A stretch of 64,000 nucleotides of DNA from Stictocephala bisonia (GCA_035578905.1 JAQJVL010000112.1:372001-436000); one strand, 5' to 3'. Shown: positions 13,001-26,769, counted from the first letter of the stretch. Numbers and translations: made by a program. The notes: generated by a model not told the origin, from the letters alone.

Positions 13001-16000
13001 TTCCTTTATCTCACAGCCGGGTGGTTAGAGTTATTAAACAGGTTAACGTTTCACATTCCTTTATCGCACAGCCGGTTGGTTACATTTATTAAACAGGTTA
13101 ACGTTTCCCATTCCTTTATCTCACAGCCGGTTGGTTACAGTTATTAAACAGTTTAACGTTTCCCGTTCCTTTATCTCACAGCCAGTTGGTTACAGTTATT
13201 AAACAGTTTAACGTTTCCCATTCCTTTATCTCACACCTGGTTGGTTACAGTTATTAAACAGTTTAACGTTTCCCATTCCTTTATTTCAAAGCCGGTTGGT
13301 TACAGTTATTAAACAGTTTAACGTTTCCCATTCCCTTATGGCACAGCCGGTTGGTTACAGTTATTAAACAGTTTAACGTTTCCCATTCCTTTATCTCACA
13401 GCCGGTTGGTTACAGTTACTATACAGGTTAACGTTTTCTAATCCTTTATCTCACAGCTGGTAGGTTACAGTAATCAAACAGGTTAACGTTTCCCATTCCT
13501 TTATCTCACAGCCGGTTGGTTACAGTTATTAAACAGGTTAACGTTTCCCATTCCTTTATCTCACAGCAGGTTGGTTACAGTTATTAAACAGGTTAACGTT
13601 TCCCATTCCTGTATCTCACAGCCGGTTGGTTACAATTATTAAACAGGTTAACGTTTCCCATTCCTTTATCTCACAGCCGGTTGGTTACAGTTATTAAACA
13701 GGTTAACGTTTCCCATTCATTTATCTTACAGCCGGTTGGTTACAGTTATTAAACATGTTAACGTTTCTCATTCCTTTAACTCACAGGCGGTTGGTTACAG
13801 TTATTAAACAGTTTTACGTTTCCCATTCCTTTATCTCAAAGCCGGTTGGTTACAGTTATTAAACAGTTTAACGTTTCCCATTCCCTTATGGGACAGCCGG
13901 TTGGTTACAGTTATTAAACAGTTTAACGTTTCCCATTCCTTTATCTCACAGCCGGTTGGTTACAGTTATTAATTAGTTTAACGTTTAACCTTCCTTTATC
14001 TTACAGCCGGTTGGTTACAGTTATTAAACAGTTTAACGTTTCCCATTCCTTTATCACACGGCCGGTTGGTTACAGTTATTAAACAGGTTAACATTTCCCA
14101 ATCCTTTATCTCACAGCCGGTTGGTTACAGTTATTAAACATGTTAACAATTCCAATTCCTTTATCTCACAGCCGGTTGGTTAGAGTTATAAACAGGTTAA
14201 CGTTTCCCATTCCTTTATCTCACAGCCGATTGGTTACATTTTATAAACAGGTTAACGTATCCCATTCCTTTATCTCACAGCCGCAAGGTTACAGTTATTA
14301 AAGAGGTTAACGTTTCCTATTCCTTTATCTCACAGCCGGATGTTTACAGTTATTAAACAGGTTAACGTTTCCCATTCCTTTATCTCACAGCCGGATGGTT
14401 ACAGTTATTAAACAGGTTAACGTTTCCCATTCCTTTATCTCACAGCCCGTTAGTTACAGTTATTAAACAGGTAACGTTTCCCATTCCTTTATCTCACAGC
14501 CGGTTGGTTACAGTTATTAAACATGTTAACGTTTCCCATTCCATTATCTCACAGCCGGATGGTTACAGTAACTAAACAGGTTAACGTTTCCCATTCTTTT
14601 ATCTCATAGCCGGTTGGTTACAATTATTAAACAGGTTAACGTTTCCCATTCCTTTATCTCACAGGCGGATGGTTACAGTTATTATACAGGTTAACGTTTC
14701 CCATTCCTTTATCTCATAGCCGGATGGTTAAGGTTATAAAACAGGTTAACGTTTCCCATTCCTTTATCTCACAGCCGGATGGTTACAGTTATTAAACAGG
14801 TTAACGTTTCCCATTCCTTTATCTCACAGCCCGTTGGTTACAGTTATTAAACAGGTAACGTTTCCCATTCTTTTATCTCACAGCCGGTTGGTTACATTTA
14901 TTAAACTGGTTAACGTTTCCCATTCCTTTATCTCACAGCCGGATGGTTACAGTTATTAAACAGTTTAACGTTTCCCATTCCTTTATTTCACAGCCGGATG
15001 GTTTCAGTTACTAAACAGGTTAACGTTTCCCATTCCTTTATCTCACAGCCGGTAGGTTACAGTTATTAAACAGGTTAACGTTTCCCATTCTTTTATCTCA
15101 CAGCCGGTTGGTTACAGTTATGAAACAGGTTAACGTTTCCCATTCCTTTATCTCACAGCCGGTTGGTTAGAGTTACTAAACAGTTTAACGTTTCCCATTC
15201 CTTTATCTCACAGCCGGTTGGTTACAGTTATAAAACAGGTTAACGTTTCCCATTCCTTTATCTCACAGCCGGTTGGTTACAGTTATTAAACAGGTTAACG
15301 TTTCCCATTCCTTTATCTCATAGCCGGTTGGTTACAGTTATTAAACAGTTTAACGTTTCCCATTCCTTTATCTCACAGCCGGTTGGTTACAGTTATTAAA
15401 CAGTTTAACGTTTCCTATTCCTTTATCTCACAGCCGGTTGGTTACAGTTAATAAACAGTTTAACGTTTCCCATTCCTTTATCTCAAAGCCGGTTGGTTAC
15501 AGTTATTAAACAGTTTAACGTTTCCCATTCCCTTATGGGACAGCCGGTTGGTTACAGTTATTAAACAGTTTAACGTTTCCCATTCCTTTATTTCACAGCC
15601 GGATGGTTACAGTTATTAAACAGGTTAACGTTTCGAATTCTTTTATCTCACAGCCGGTTGGTTACAGTTATTAAACAGGTTAACGTTTCCTATTCCTTTA
15701 TCTCACAGCCGGTTGGTTACAGTTATTAAACAGGTTAACGTTTCCCATTCCTTTATCTCACAGCCGGTTGGTTACAGTTATTAAACAGGTTAACGTTTCC
15801 CATTCCTTTATCTCACAGCCAGTGGTTACAATTATCGTATTAAACAGTTTAACGTTTCCCATTCCTTTATCTCTCAGCCGGTTGGTTACAGTTATTAAAC
15901 AGTTTTACGTTTCCCATTCCTTTATCTTAAAGCCGGTTGGTTACAGTTATTAAACAGTTTAACGTTTCCTATTTCTTTATCTCACAGCTGGTTGGTTACA

Positions 16001-19000
16001 GTTATTAAACAGTTTAACGTTTCCCATTCCTTTATCTCACAGCCGGTTGGTTACAGTTATTAAACAGTTTAACGTTTCCCATTCCTTTATCTCACAGCTG
16101 GTTGGTTACAATTATTAAACAGTTTAACGTTTCCCATTCCTTTATCTCACAGCCGGATGGTTACGGTTATAAAACAGGTTAAGGTTTCCTATTCCTTTAT
16201 CTCGCAGCCGGTTGGCTACAGTTATTAAACAGTTTAACGTTTCCCAGTCCTTTATCTCACAGCCGGTTGGCTACAGTTATTAAACAGTTTAACGTTTCCC
16301 ATTCCTTTATCACACAGCTGGTTAGTTACAGTTATTAAACAGGTTAACGTTTCTCATTCCTTTATCTCACAGCCGGTTGGTTACAGTTACTATACAGGTT
16401 AACGTTTCCCATTTCTTTATGTCACAGCCGGTTGGTTACAGTTATCAAACAGGTTAACGTTTCCCATTCCTTTATCTCACAGCCGGTTGGTTACAGTTAT
16501 TAAACAGGTTAACGTTTCCCATTCCTTTATCTCACAGCCGGTTGGTTACAGTTATTAAACAGGTTAACGTTTCCCATTCCTTTATCTCACAGCCGGTTGG
16601 TTACAGTTATTAAACAGGTTAACGTTTCCCATTCATTTATCTTACAGCCGGTTGGTTACAGTTATTAAACATGTTAACGTTTCTCATTCCTTTATCTCAC
16701 AGGCGGTTGGTTACAGTTATTAAACAGTTTAAGGTTTCCCATTCCTTTCTCACAGCCGGTTGGTTACAGTTATTAAACAGTTTAACGTTTCACGTTCCTT
16801 TATCTAACAGCCGGTTGGTTACAGTTATTAAACAGTTTAACGTTTCCCATTCCTTTATCTCACAGCCGGTTAGTTACAGTTATTAATTAGTTTAACGTTT
16901 AACCTTCCTTTTTCTTACAGCCGGTTGGTTACAGTTATTAAACAGTTTAACGTTTCCCATCCCTTTATCACACGGCCGGTTGGTTACAGTTATTAAACAG
17001 GTTAACATTTCCCGTTCCTTTATCTCACAGCCGGTTGGTTACAGTTATTAAACAGGTTAACGTTTCCCATTCCTTTATCTCACACCCGGATGTTTACAGT
17101 TATTATACAGGTTAACGTTTCCCATTCCTTTATCTTACAGCCGGATGGTTACAGTTATTAAACAGGTTAACGTTTCCCATTCCTTTATCTCACAGCCCGT
17201 TGGTTACAGTTACTAAACAGGTAACGTTTCCCATTCCTTTATCTCACAGCCGGTTGGTTACAGTTATTAAACATGTTAACGTTTCCCATTCCATTATCTC
17301 ACAGCCGGATGGTTACAGTTACTAAACAGGTTAACCTTTCCCATTCTTTTATCTCATAGCCGGTTGGTTACAGTTATTAAACAGGTTAACGTTTTCCATT
17401 CCTTTATCTCACAGGCGGATGGTTACAGTTATTAAACAGGTTAACGTTTCCCATTCTTTTATCTCACAGCCGGTTGGTTACATTTATTAAACAGGTTAAC
17501 GTTTCCCATTCCTTTAACTCACAGCCGGATGGTTACAGTTATTAAACAGTTTAACGTTTCCCATTCCTTTATCTCACAGCCGGATGGTTACAGTTAGTAA
17601 ACAGGTTAACGTTTCCCATTCCTTTATCTCACAGCCGGTTGGTTACAGGTATTAAACAGGTTAACGTTTCCCATTCTTTTATCTCACAGCGGGTTGGTTA
17701 CAGTTATTAAACAGGTTAACGTTTCCCATTCGTTTATCTCACAGCCGGTTGGTTAGAGTTACTAAACAGTTTAACGTTTCCCATTCCTTTATCTCACAGC
17801 CAGGTGGTTAGAGTTATTAAACAGGTTAACGTTTCACATTCCTTTATCGCACAGCCGGTTGGTTACAGTTATTAAACAGGTTAACGTTTCCCATTCCTTT
17901 ATCTCACAGCCGGTTGGTTACAGTTACTAAACAGTTTAACGTTTCCCATTCCTTTATCTCACAGCCAGTTGGTTACAGTTATTAAACAGTTTAACGTTTC
18001 ACCTTCTTTTATCTCACAGCCGGTTGGTTACAGTTACTAAACAGTTTAACGTTTCCCATTCCTTTATTTCAAAGCCGGTTGGTTAGTGTTATTAAACAGT
18101 TTAACGTTTCTAATTCCCTTATGGCACAGCCGGTTGGTTACAGTTATTAAACAGTTTAACGTTTCCCATTCCTTTATCACACAGCTGGTTAGTTACAGTT
18201 ATTAAACAGGTTAACGTTTCCCATTCCTTTATCTCACAGCCGGTTGGTTACAGTTACTATACAGGTTAACGTTTCCTATTCCTTTATCTCACAGCTGGTA
18301 GGTTACAGTTATCAAACAGGTTAACGTTTCCCATTCCTTTATCTCACAGCCGGTTGGTTACAGTTATTAAACAGGTTAACGTTTCCCATTCCTTTATCTC
18401 ACAGCCGGTTGGTTACAGTTATTAAACAGGTTAACGTTTCCCATTCCTGTATCTCACAGCCGGTTTGTTACAGTTATTAAACAGGTTAACGTTTCCCATT
18501 CCTTTATCTCACAGCCGGTTGGTTACAGTTATTAAACAGGTTAACGTTTCCCATTCATTTATCTTACATCCGGTTGGTTACAGTTATTAAAGATGTTAAC
18601 GTTTCTCATTCCTTTAACTCACAGGCGGTTGGTTACAGTTATTAAACAGTTTTACGTTTCCCATTCCTTTATCTCAAAGCCGGTTGGTTACAGTTATTAA
18701 ACAGTTAAACGTTTCCCATTCCCTTATGGGACAGCCGGTTGGTTACAGTTATTAAACAGTTTAACGTTTCCCATTCCTTTATCTCACAGCCGGTTGGTTA
18801 CAGTTATTAATTAGTTTAACGTTTAACCTTCCTTTATCTTACAGCCGGTTGGTTACAGTTATTAAACAGTTTAACGTTTCCCATTCCTTTATCACACGGC
18901 CGGTTGGTTACAGTTATTAAACAGGTTAACGTTTCCCATTCCTTTATCTCACAGCCGGTTGGTTACAGTTATTAAACATGTTAACGATCCCCATTCCTTT

Positions 19001-22000
19001 ATCTCACAGCCGGTTGGTTAGAGTTATAAACAGGTTAACGTTTCCCATTCCTTTATCTCACAGCCGATTGGTTACATTTTATAAACAGGTTAACGTATCC
19101 CATTCCTTTATCTTACAGCCGCAAGGTTACAGTTATTAAAGAGGTTAATGTTTCCCATTCCTTTATCTCACAGCCGGATGTTTACAGTTATTAAACAGGA
19201 TAACGTTTCCCATTCCTTTTTCTCACAGCCGGATGATTACAGTTATTAAACAGGTTAACGTTTCCCATTCCTTTATCTCACAGCCCGTTGGTTACAGTTA
19301 TTAAACAGGTAACGTTTCCCATTCCTTTATCTCACAGCCGGTTGGTTACAGTTATTAAACATGTTAACGTTTCCCATTCCATTATCTCACAGCCGGATGG
19401 TTACAGTAACTAAACAGGTTAACGTTTCCCATTCTTTTATCTCATAGCCGGTTGGTTACAATTATTAAACAGGTTAACGTTTCCCATTCCTTTATCTCAC
19501 AGGCGGATGGTTACAGTTATTATACAGGTTAACGTTTCCCATTCCTTTATCTCATAGCCGGATGGTTAAGGTTATAAAACAGGTTAACGTTTCCCATTCC
19601 TTTATCTCACAGCCGGATGGTTACAGTTACTAAACAGGTTAACGTTACATATTCCTTTATCTCACAGCCGGATGGTTACAGTTATGAAACAGGTTAACGT
19701 TTCCCATTCCTTTATCTCACTGCCGGTTGGTTACAGTTATTAAACAGGTTAACGTTTCCCATTCCTTTATCTCACAGCCGGTTGGTTACAGTTATTAAAC
19801 AGGTTAACGTTTCCCATTCCTTTATCTCACAGCCGGTTGGTTACAGTTACTAAACAGGTTAACGTTTCCCATTCCTTTATCTTACAGCCAGTTGGTTACA
19901 GTTATTAAACAGGTTAACTATTCCCATTCCTTTATCTCACAGCCGGTTGATTACAGTTATTAAACAGGTTAACCTTTCCCATTCCTTTATCTCACAGCCG
20001 GATTGTTACATTTATTAAACAGGTTAACGTTTCCCATTCCTTTATCTCACAGCTGGTTGGTTACAGTATTTAAACAGGTTAACGTTTCCCATTCCTTTAT
20101 CTCACAGCCAGATGGTTACAGTTACTAAACAGGTTAACGTTTCCAATTCCTTTATCTCACAGCCGGTTGGTTACAGTTATTGAATAGGTTAACGTTTCCC
20201 ATTCCTTTATCTCACAGCCCGTTGGTTACAGTTATTAAACAGGTTAAAGTTTCCCATTCCTTTATCTCACAGCCGGTTGGTTACAGTTATTAAACAGGTT
20301 AACATTTCCGTTTCCTTTATCTCACAGCCGGATGGTTACAGTTATTAAACAGATTAACGTTTCCCATTCCTTTATCTCACAGCCGGTTGGTTACAGTTAT
20401 TAAACAGGTTAATGTTTCCCATCCCGTTATCTCACAGCCGGATGGTTACAGTTACGAAACAGTTTAACGTTTCCCATTATTTTATCTCTCAGCTGGTTGG
20501 TTACAGTTATTAAACAGGTTAACGTTTCCCATTCCTTTATCTCACAGGCGGATGGTTACAGTTACTATACAGGTTAACGTTTCCCATTCCTTTATCTCAT
20601 AGCCGGATGGTTAAGGTTATTAAACAGGTTAACGTTTCCCATTCCTTTATCTCACAGCCGGATGGTTACAGTTATTAAACAGGTTAACGTTACATATTCC
20701 TTTATCTCACAGCCGGATGGTTACAGTTATTAAACAGGCTAACATTTCCCATTCCTTTATCTCACAGCCGGTTGGTTACAGTTATTAAACAGGTTAACGT
20801 TTCCCATTCCTTTATCTCACAGCCGGTTGGTTACAGTTATTAAACAGGTTAACGTTTCCCATTCCTTTATCTCACAGCCGGTTGGTTACAGTTACTAAAC
20901 CGGGAAACGTTTCCCATTCCTTTATCTCACAGCCGGTTGGTTACAGTTACTAAACAGCTTAACTATTCCCATTCCTTTATCTCACAGCCGGTTGGTTACA
21001 GTTATTAAACAGGTTAACGTTTTCCATTCCTTTATCTCACAGCCGGATGGTTACAGTTATTAAACAGGTTAACGTTTACCATTCCTTTATCTCACAGCCG
21101 GTTGGTTACAGTTATTAAACAGGTTAACGTTTTCCATTCCTTTATCTCACAGCCGGATGGTTACAGTTATTAAACAGGTTAACGTTTACCATTCCTTTAT
21201 CTCACAGCCGGATGGTTACAGTTACTAAACAGGTTAACGTTTCCCATTCCTTTATCTCACAGCCAGATGGTTACAGTTACTAAACAGGTTAACGTTTCCC
21301 ATTCCTTTATCTCACAGCCGGATGGTTACAGTTACTAAACAGGTTAACGTTTACCATTCCTTTATCTCACAGCCAGATGGTTACAGTTATTACACAGGTT
21401 AACGTTTACCATTCCTTTATCTTACAGCCAGTTGGTTTTAGTTACTAACCAGTTTAACGATTACCATTCCTTTATCTCACAGCCGGTTGGTTACAGTTAT
21501 TAAACAGGTTAACGTTTCCCATTCCTTTATCTCACAGCCAGATGGTTACAGTTACTAAACAGGTTAACGTTTCCCATTCCTTTATCTCACAGCCGGATGG
21601 TTACAGTTACTAAACAGGTTAACGTTTACCATTCCTTTATCTCACAGCCAGATGGTTACAGTTATTACACAGGTTAACGTTTACCATTCCTTTATCTTAC
21701 AGCCAGTTGGTTTTAGTTACTAACCAGTTTAACGTTTACCATTCCTTTATCTCACAGCCGGTTGGTTACAGTTATTAAACAGGTTAACGTTTTCCATTCC
21801 TTTATCTCACAGCCGGATGGTTACAGTTATTAAACAGGTTAACGTTTACCATTCCTTTATCTCACAGCCGGATGGTTACAGTTACTAAACAGGTTAACGT
21901 TTCCCATTCCTTTATCTCACAGCCAGATGGTTACAGTTACTAAACAGGTTAACGTTTCCCATTCCTTTATCTCACAGCCGGATGGTTACAGTTACTAAAC

Positions 22001-22688
22001 AGGTTAACGTTTACCATTCCTTTATCTCACAGCCAGATGGTTACAGTTATTACACAGGTTAACGTTTACCATTCCTTTATCTTACAGCCAGTTGGTTTTA
22101 GTTACTAACCAGTTTAACGATTACCATTCCTTTATCTCACAGCCGGTTGGTTACAGTTATTAAACAGGTTAACGTTTCCCATCCCCTTATCTCACAGCCG
22201 GATGGTTACAGTTATTAAACAGGTTAACGTTTCCCATTCCTTTATCTCACAGCCGGATGGTTACAATTATTAAACAGGTTAACGTTTCCCATTCCTTTAT
22301 CTCACAGCTGGTTGGTTACAGTAATTAAACAGGTTAACGTTGCCCATTCCTTTATCTCACAGCTGGATGGTTACAGTTATTAAACAGGTCAACGTTTCCT
22401 ATTCCTTTATCTCACAGCCGTTTGGTTACAGTTATTAAACAGGTTAACGTTTCCCATTCCTTTATCTCACAGCCGGTTGGTTACAGTTATTAAACAGGTT
22501 AACATTTCCCATTCCTTTATCTCACAGCCGGATGGTTACAGTTATTAAACAGGTTAACGTTTCCCATTCCTTTATCTCACAGCCGGTTGGTTACCGTTAC
22601 TAAACAGGTTAATGTTTCCCATCCCTTTATCTCACAGCCAGTTGGTTACAGTTATTAAACAGGTTAACGTCTCCTATTCTTTTATCAC
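10022..22688 (+). repeat. 12.7-kb tandem array of a 55-bp satellite (about 230 copies)
   Basis: The unit reads, in pieces, GTTAACGTTTCCCATTCC, TTTATCTCACAG, CCGGTTGGTTACAG, TTATTAAACAG: 55 bp in total. Copies run without interruption from CTTCTTTTATCTCACAG at 10022 to the last GTTAACGTCTCC near 22670. Variants include GGTTGG/GGATGG, AGTTTAACG/AGGTTAACG and one-base deletions such as AACAGGTAACG. The unit is not a multiple of three, so open frames inside (for example near 11943, 15768 and 16671) are accidental. Marker variants show higher-order structure (see findings). The first 9.6 kb consists of two blocks repeated at about 4.73-4.84 kb; the last 3 kb has its own local higher-order repeats. 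Confidence 0.98.
20880..22140 (+). repeat. local higher-order repeats (5- and 7-unit) in the 55-bp array
   Basis: A rare variant unit containing GTTGGTTTTAGTTACTAACC occurs at 21431, 21706 and 22091. The spacings are 275 bp (5 units) and 385 bp (7 units), so a 12-unit block of 660 bp has been duplicated with an internal subduplication. Neighbouring variants (ACACAGG, TTTACCATTCC) move with it. Confidence 0.85.
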
Positions 22689-23280
22689 TTAATTACTTAT
22701 TACCAACGTATATGATAATATTTATGATATTTCATCTCAACTCAGTTTTCAAGGATATTTATAAGTATATTGCCTTTTAAAATAATGAATTAAAAAAATT
22801 AAATACATTTGTTTGTAATCTTAAAACCAACGTGACATTTTGTGGTATTTTATAGTGTTCTAGAAACATAACGTCCTTATAAATAAGACTAATGTATTAT
22901 TGTTTTAAAGGACTTTAAGGGAATTTATAAAAAACATCACTATACATACAAAAAATAATAATAACACTACCAGTATATAAACACATCATAGTGTTCTGAA
23001 TATAGTTAGCCCATTTATATTAATATAGTGTTTTCAAATATTTAATTAATGTAAACATAAAAATATTTCTGCTTAAAATAGCCATTCAGACTAAATTCAA
23101 TTACTTTTAATGTGCTATTTATTTGTTGTTTGATACTTGACATTTTTTTATTTCTATTCTTTGATAGATTCAATAATTCATCTTTCCAACATTTAATCAT
23201 CATTAGGTATTTCTTTACACAACGTGAAATAATGGACCAGATTTTCTACCAAGATGGCTACTAAACAGATCTAACTATAT
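22689..23280. other. AT-rich spacer, nothing seen
   Basis: Unique AT-rich sequence after the array; no open frame or repeat that I can support. Confidence 0.4.
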
Positions 23281-23490
23281 AATAATAATAATCTTTATTT
23301 CCATAATTACCAATACATACAATGGTACAAAAATAAACTAGGCTAAATTAAGCTAATCATTTTCACAGTTGTGTGATTAGCATGAACATTAAATTAATTA
23401 CAATTAGAAAACAAGCGAGTCAGTCTACTTATATATAATATCAGTCAACAACGCCACTCTCCGTGGTGCTGCTGCATGCTGACGCTTATA
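23281..23490 (-). mobile_element. 3' tail of a non-LTR retrotransposon (jockey/CR1 type)
   Basis: Read on the - strand, this ends in AATTATGGAAATAAAGATTA followed by (TTA)n: a polyadenylation-like AATAAA directly followed by a trinucleotide tail, the usual end of many insect LINEs. No coding remnant is attached, so it is a severely 5'-truncated copy. Family not determined. Confidence 0.5.
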
Positions 23491-23996
23491 ATAAATAATA
23501 ATAATGAAAATTGTTAAAATAATTAAACTGTAGATATAAGTAATAATACTAAAAAAACAAAAAATAATAATTTAAAAATCAAGACACAATTTTGGTTAAG
23601 CTTGTACAATTATAAGTATATATGCAATAAATGATAAACAGAAAGCACACAAAACTATATAAAGAGTCGAAAAATCGTAACAATAAACAAACAGTATAAA
23701 AAAGCATAATAGATTATCTTCAATATTTGAATATTTAAAATTAACTATCCTAACAAAATTACTGAAATATACATCCTTATCCTAACTAAAAATTATAGTA
23801 TAAGTAAATTAAGAATAAATACACCAATAGCACAAGCTAAAAAAACATCCACCCGTGTAAAAAACAAAAATGCCATGTATATACAGTATATTATTAGATT
23901 CGAATGGATTTCATTTTACTTGAAAATCCATATCTATTTTTTGTAAGTAAAGGCTAACAAAGATCCCATTCAACTGCAACCCCGTCCAATTATACA
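23491..23996. other. AT-rich spacer, nothing seen
   Basis: Very AT-rich sequence with no supported feature. Confidence 0.4.
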
Positions 23997-24075
23997 CGTA
24001 TGGTGGTGTTGATCCACCCACCCATTCAAATATTGGTATTGACCGATCCGCCCACCCAATCATGAACGGTGGTAT
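23997..24075 (-). repeat. 36-bp minisatellite family fragment
   Basis: About two degenerate copies: TATGGTGGTGTTGATCCACC then ATTGGTATTGACCGATCCGC followed by CCACCCAA. Same family and orientation as the copies at 9.4 kb. Confidence 0.6.
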
Positions 24076-26560
24076 TACATACATGTTATAACAAATTCAA
24101 ATATAAAGCAATTTTCATGTATTGTTCATGATACGTTTACATAAGAAACATACAAACGGACAGGAGATGGAGAATAAATATATATGGGTATATCAAGAGA
24201 ACATAATCTTACAGTTTAATGATGTTTATAGTATTTTAATACATTCTAAATAGGGCCTAAAGGGATAATTAAATGAACTGATTCAATAAAATAACGAGTA
24301 ATATAAACTGAAATTTCACACAGAAACTCACACATTCATTAATTCACACATTCATGTAGATTAACTTTAATTGGAAATTTAATCAAAATGTATGAAATTT
24401 GGCTGAAAAATTGTAGAGAAAGGAATTGAACACATTTGGAAGCAATTAAAAATAAAAATTAAACTACACTCGCCAGTTCACAAGGGCCTACAGGCCTGTG
24501 CGTGAACTTTATTGAACGAATTAAGTACTGACCGTACTCAGTGTGGATTCAAACCTTGAAAAATGCCCTCCACAGTCCGAAATTGATCCACCACGCCATC
24601 AAACAATTAAATTAAACACGTGCGGACACAAAGAAAGGCCAACTCGTCAAAACTGTTGACTACATCGAAAATGTATGGGCTTGAATGAAGTGAAAAGTTG
24701 ATATACCTATACATGGAACTATTTAAACCTGAAAACAGACAAAATACTACTATTAGAACACCACATAAGTTACTTTCGTTGCAGTCTGTAAATTAATTAT
24801 TTGAAAGTACGGTGAAGATAATTATAGCAAATTAAAGATCACTTAAAACAGATGGCTGAAAATATATCAAGCATTTGTTTTGAACATTTATGAACATCAG
24901 TATTCTCCCTAATAACATATCCCATTATTTGTCTTCATTATTTAATAGCAATACTTTAATATCATGTCACCCAACTCAAAGAATTCCATCTATCTTCGTC
25001 ATAACGTCAATCATCTCTACCTATAACGTAACTCACATCTAATGACGTCAGGTGACAGCATCCGTCTCCGTGAAGCCTCAGGGGGCCTATCACATGAGGG
25101 ATACTAAATTACCATTTACAGACCACGTTGGAACGAGCACAAGAAATTTAAAAGAAAGGTTTTCCTTTAATGCGGTAATAAATAATTGTGAATAATATTT
25201 GAAAACCCCTAGAAAAAATAGCCATAGATTATGGTTATAAATTTGGTATTCCACTCTCATTTGAAACAAGTCATTATTTAAATTGTATTATAATATTTTT
25301 ATAAACATTTAGTTCCTGTATTCAGATTACGAAAAGCTATGTATATGAATCATAAAAATTTACGTTTTTAAAATGAACAAATAGTATTATTATTATATCA
25401 CAATATTGACATTTATAGGATTTATACTGGATAGTAATTTTGATTTTCAGAATCATACTATCAATATAATAAACTTGTTAACAAAGGAATTTATTGTTTA
25501 AAATAGACTAACAATGCTACTGAGTTTATTCTGGTATTAGTTTACTATGGCTACATTCATAGTCAGTTAAGCTATGGTACACATTTGTGGTGCCAATCTT
25601 ATAACATGAATATTTTATTATTAAAACAAAAGCAATATGATTAATCTGTGGAGGTACGTGGACAACTCATAACAAGCAATTATTTATGAAATTAAATATA
25701 CGTCGCTTCCATCTCTTATGGTTTAAAAGCCACTACCTTACATCATAAAACATATTCAACTGTATTAACAAAACTCCAATGGGCATTAACATGACGCTAT
25801 AAATAATAATAAATTGTTAGTCAAGCAATATAAGTATGAAATTAAAAATAAAAATAAAATGAAATATGCATTTAATAAAGGGATGAAGTTAGGACAGTAA
25901 AGAGTTCTCTAACACTTAACCCTGTAAAACAAAATAGTACATGTACAATAAAATGAAGAAAAATGTAGAAAAATATGAAAAACACTAAATTAATTTATAT
26001 CTTTGCATACGGAAATATAATAATAAATAAATAAATAGATTGGCTTAATACAAATAGAAAAATAAATAAATAACTACCTATAATATATACGAATTGCTAG
26101 TTTATTACTTATATTTATATACAAAATAATAATTCAGATGTAATGATATATACGTAAATATCATAGATCACAGAAGATCTTCGTCTACATAAATATAAAA
26201 CTATATAAGTTTCTGACAACTTCTATATAACATTTAAATTATAAAAATTTCAAATAAAGACTAATAAAATGAGTAAAGAAGAAAAATTCCGTAGTACTTT
26301 AATTTGTAGTATTAATGTCTTTATATTTTTATTACTTGTTGTATACACTAAAAAACTATATATATAAACCGATGTCATCAAATTTTTATTACGATTCAAC
26401 AACACGCACCCTTTATTATTTATTTTATAAACTGTCGTACACGATGTGGTAAGTATTAGCTATGAACAAGTAATGTAGTTTCAATCAATTATCTAGGAAC
26501 AAGTTCATGTTATACCGATGGGACTCCAATTAATTACTAGAAACTGTATTGAAATAGGCG
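24076..26560. other. upstream intergenic DNA, no gene seen
   Basis: Mostly AT-rich. A GC-richer segment at about 24470-24660 (CGCCAGTTCACAAGGGCC and following) and another at about 25020-25100 could be old element or noncoding exon sequence; no motif supports a specific call. Confidence 0.35.
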
Positions 26561-26619
26561 ATGGCATCACAATGCGATTGTGAACGCTTATTGCTATGGA
26601 CAAGGAGTAGTCAATTATT

Positions 26620-26717
26620 ACCATTCAGAGGGGGTGGGTGTGGGGGTGTCCATGGCGCTTGCGTCAGCGTTCCGTCAGCAGTGACAGTGGCAGTGCATTC
26701 GAGGCTAGTGATCAGCC
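26620..26717 (+). promoter_or_regulatory. GC-rich presumed 5' UTR/promoter-proximal stretch before coding exon 1
   Basis: In a region otherwise about 70% A+T, about 100 bp just before the start codon is GC-rich. It begins with the G-run cluster GGGGGTGGGTGTGGGGGTG. The transcription start cannot be located from the sequence. Two upstream ATGs would create short reading frames if they lie in the transcript: one at 26561, out of frame and overlapping the real start, and one at 26652, in frame but stopped by TGA at 26682-26684. That in-frame stop supports 26718 as the true start. Confidence 0.45.
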
Positions 26718-26769
26718 ATGGTCTTGGCATCCTGGACGGTCTTAGTGCTCGTGATCCTCCACCTACACG
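26718..26769 (+). CDS. exon 1: start codon and signal peptide
   Basis: ATG in the good context GCCATGG opens 17 codons plus one base: MVLASWTVLVLVILHLH. The donor is CACG|GTATGT. The split codon is completed by exon 2 (G+CC, alanine), giving a typical signal-peptide end HLHA. An in-frame TGA at 26682-26684 precedes the start. Confidence 0.8.

Noticed and set aside
11943..16886. Open frames of 61-71 codons within the 55-bp array
   Set aside because: The period is not a multiple of three; the frames are accidental runs in repeat sequence.
10022..22688. CRISPR array (many direct repeats)
   Set aside because: The 55-bp units abut with no unique spacers, there are no cas genes, and the DNA is eukaryotic.
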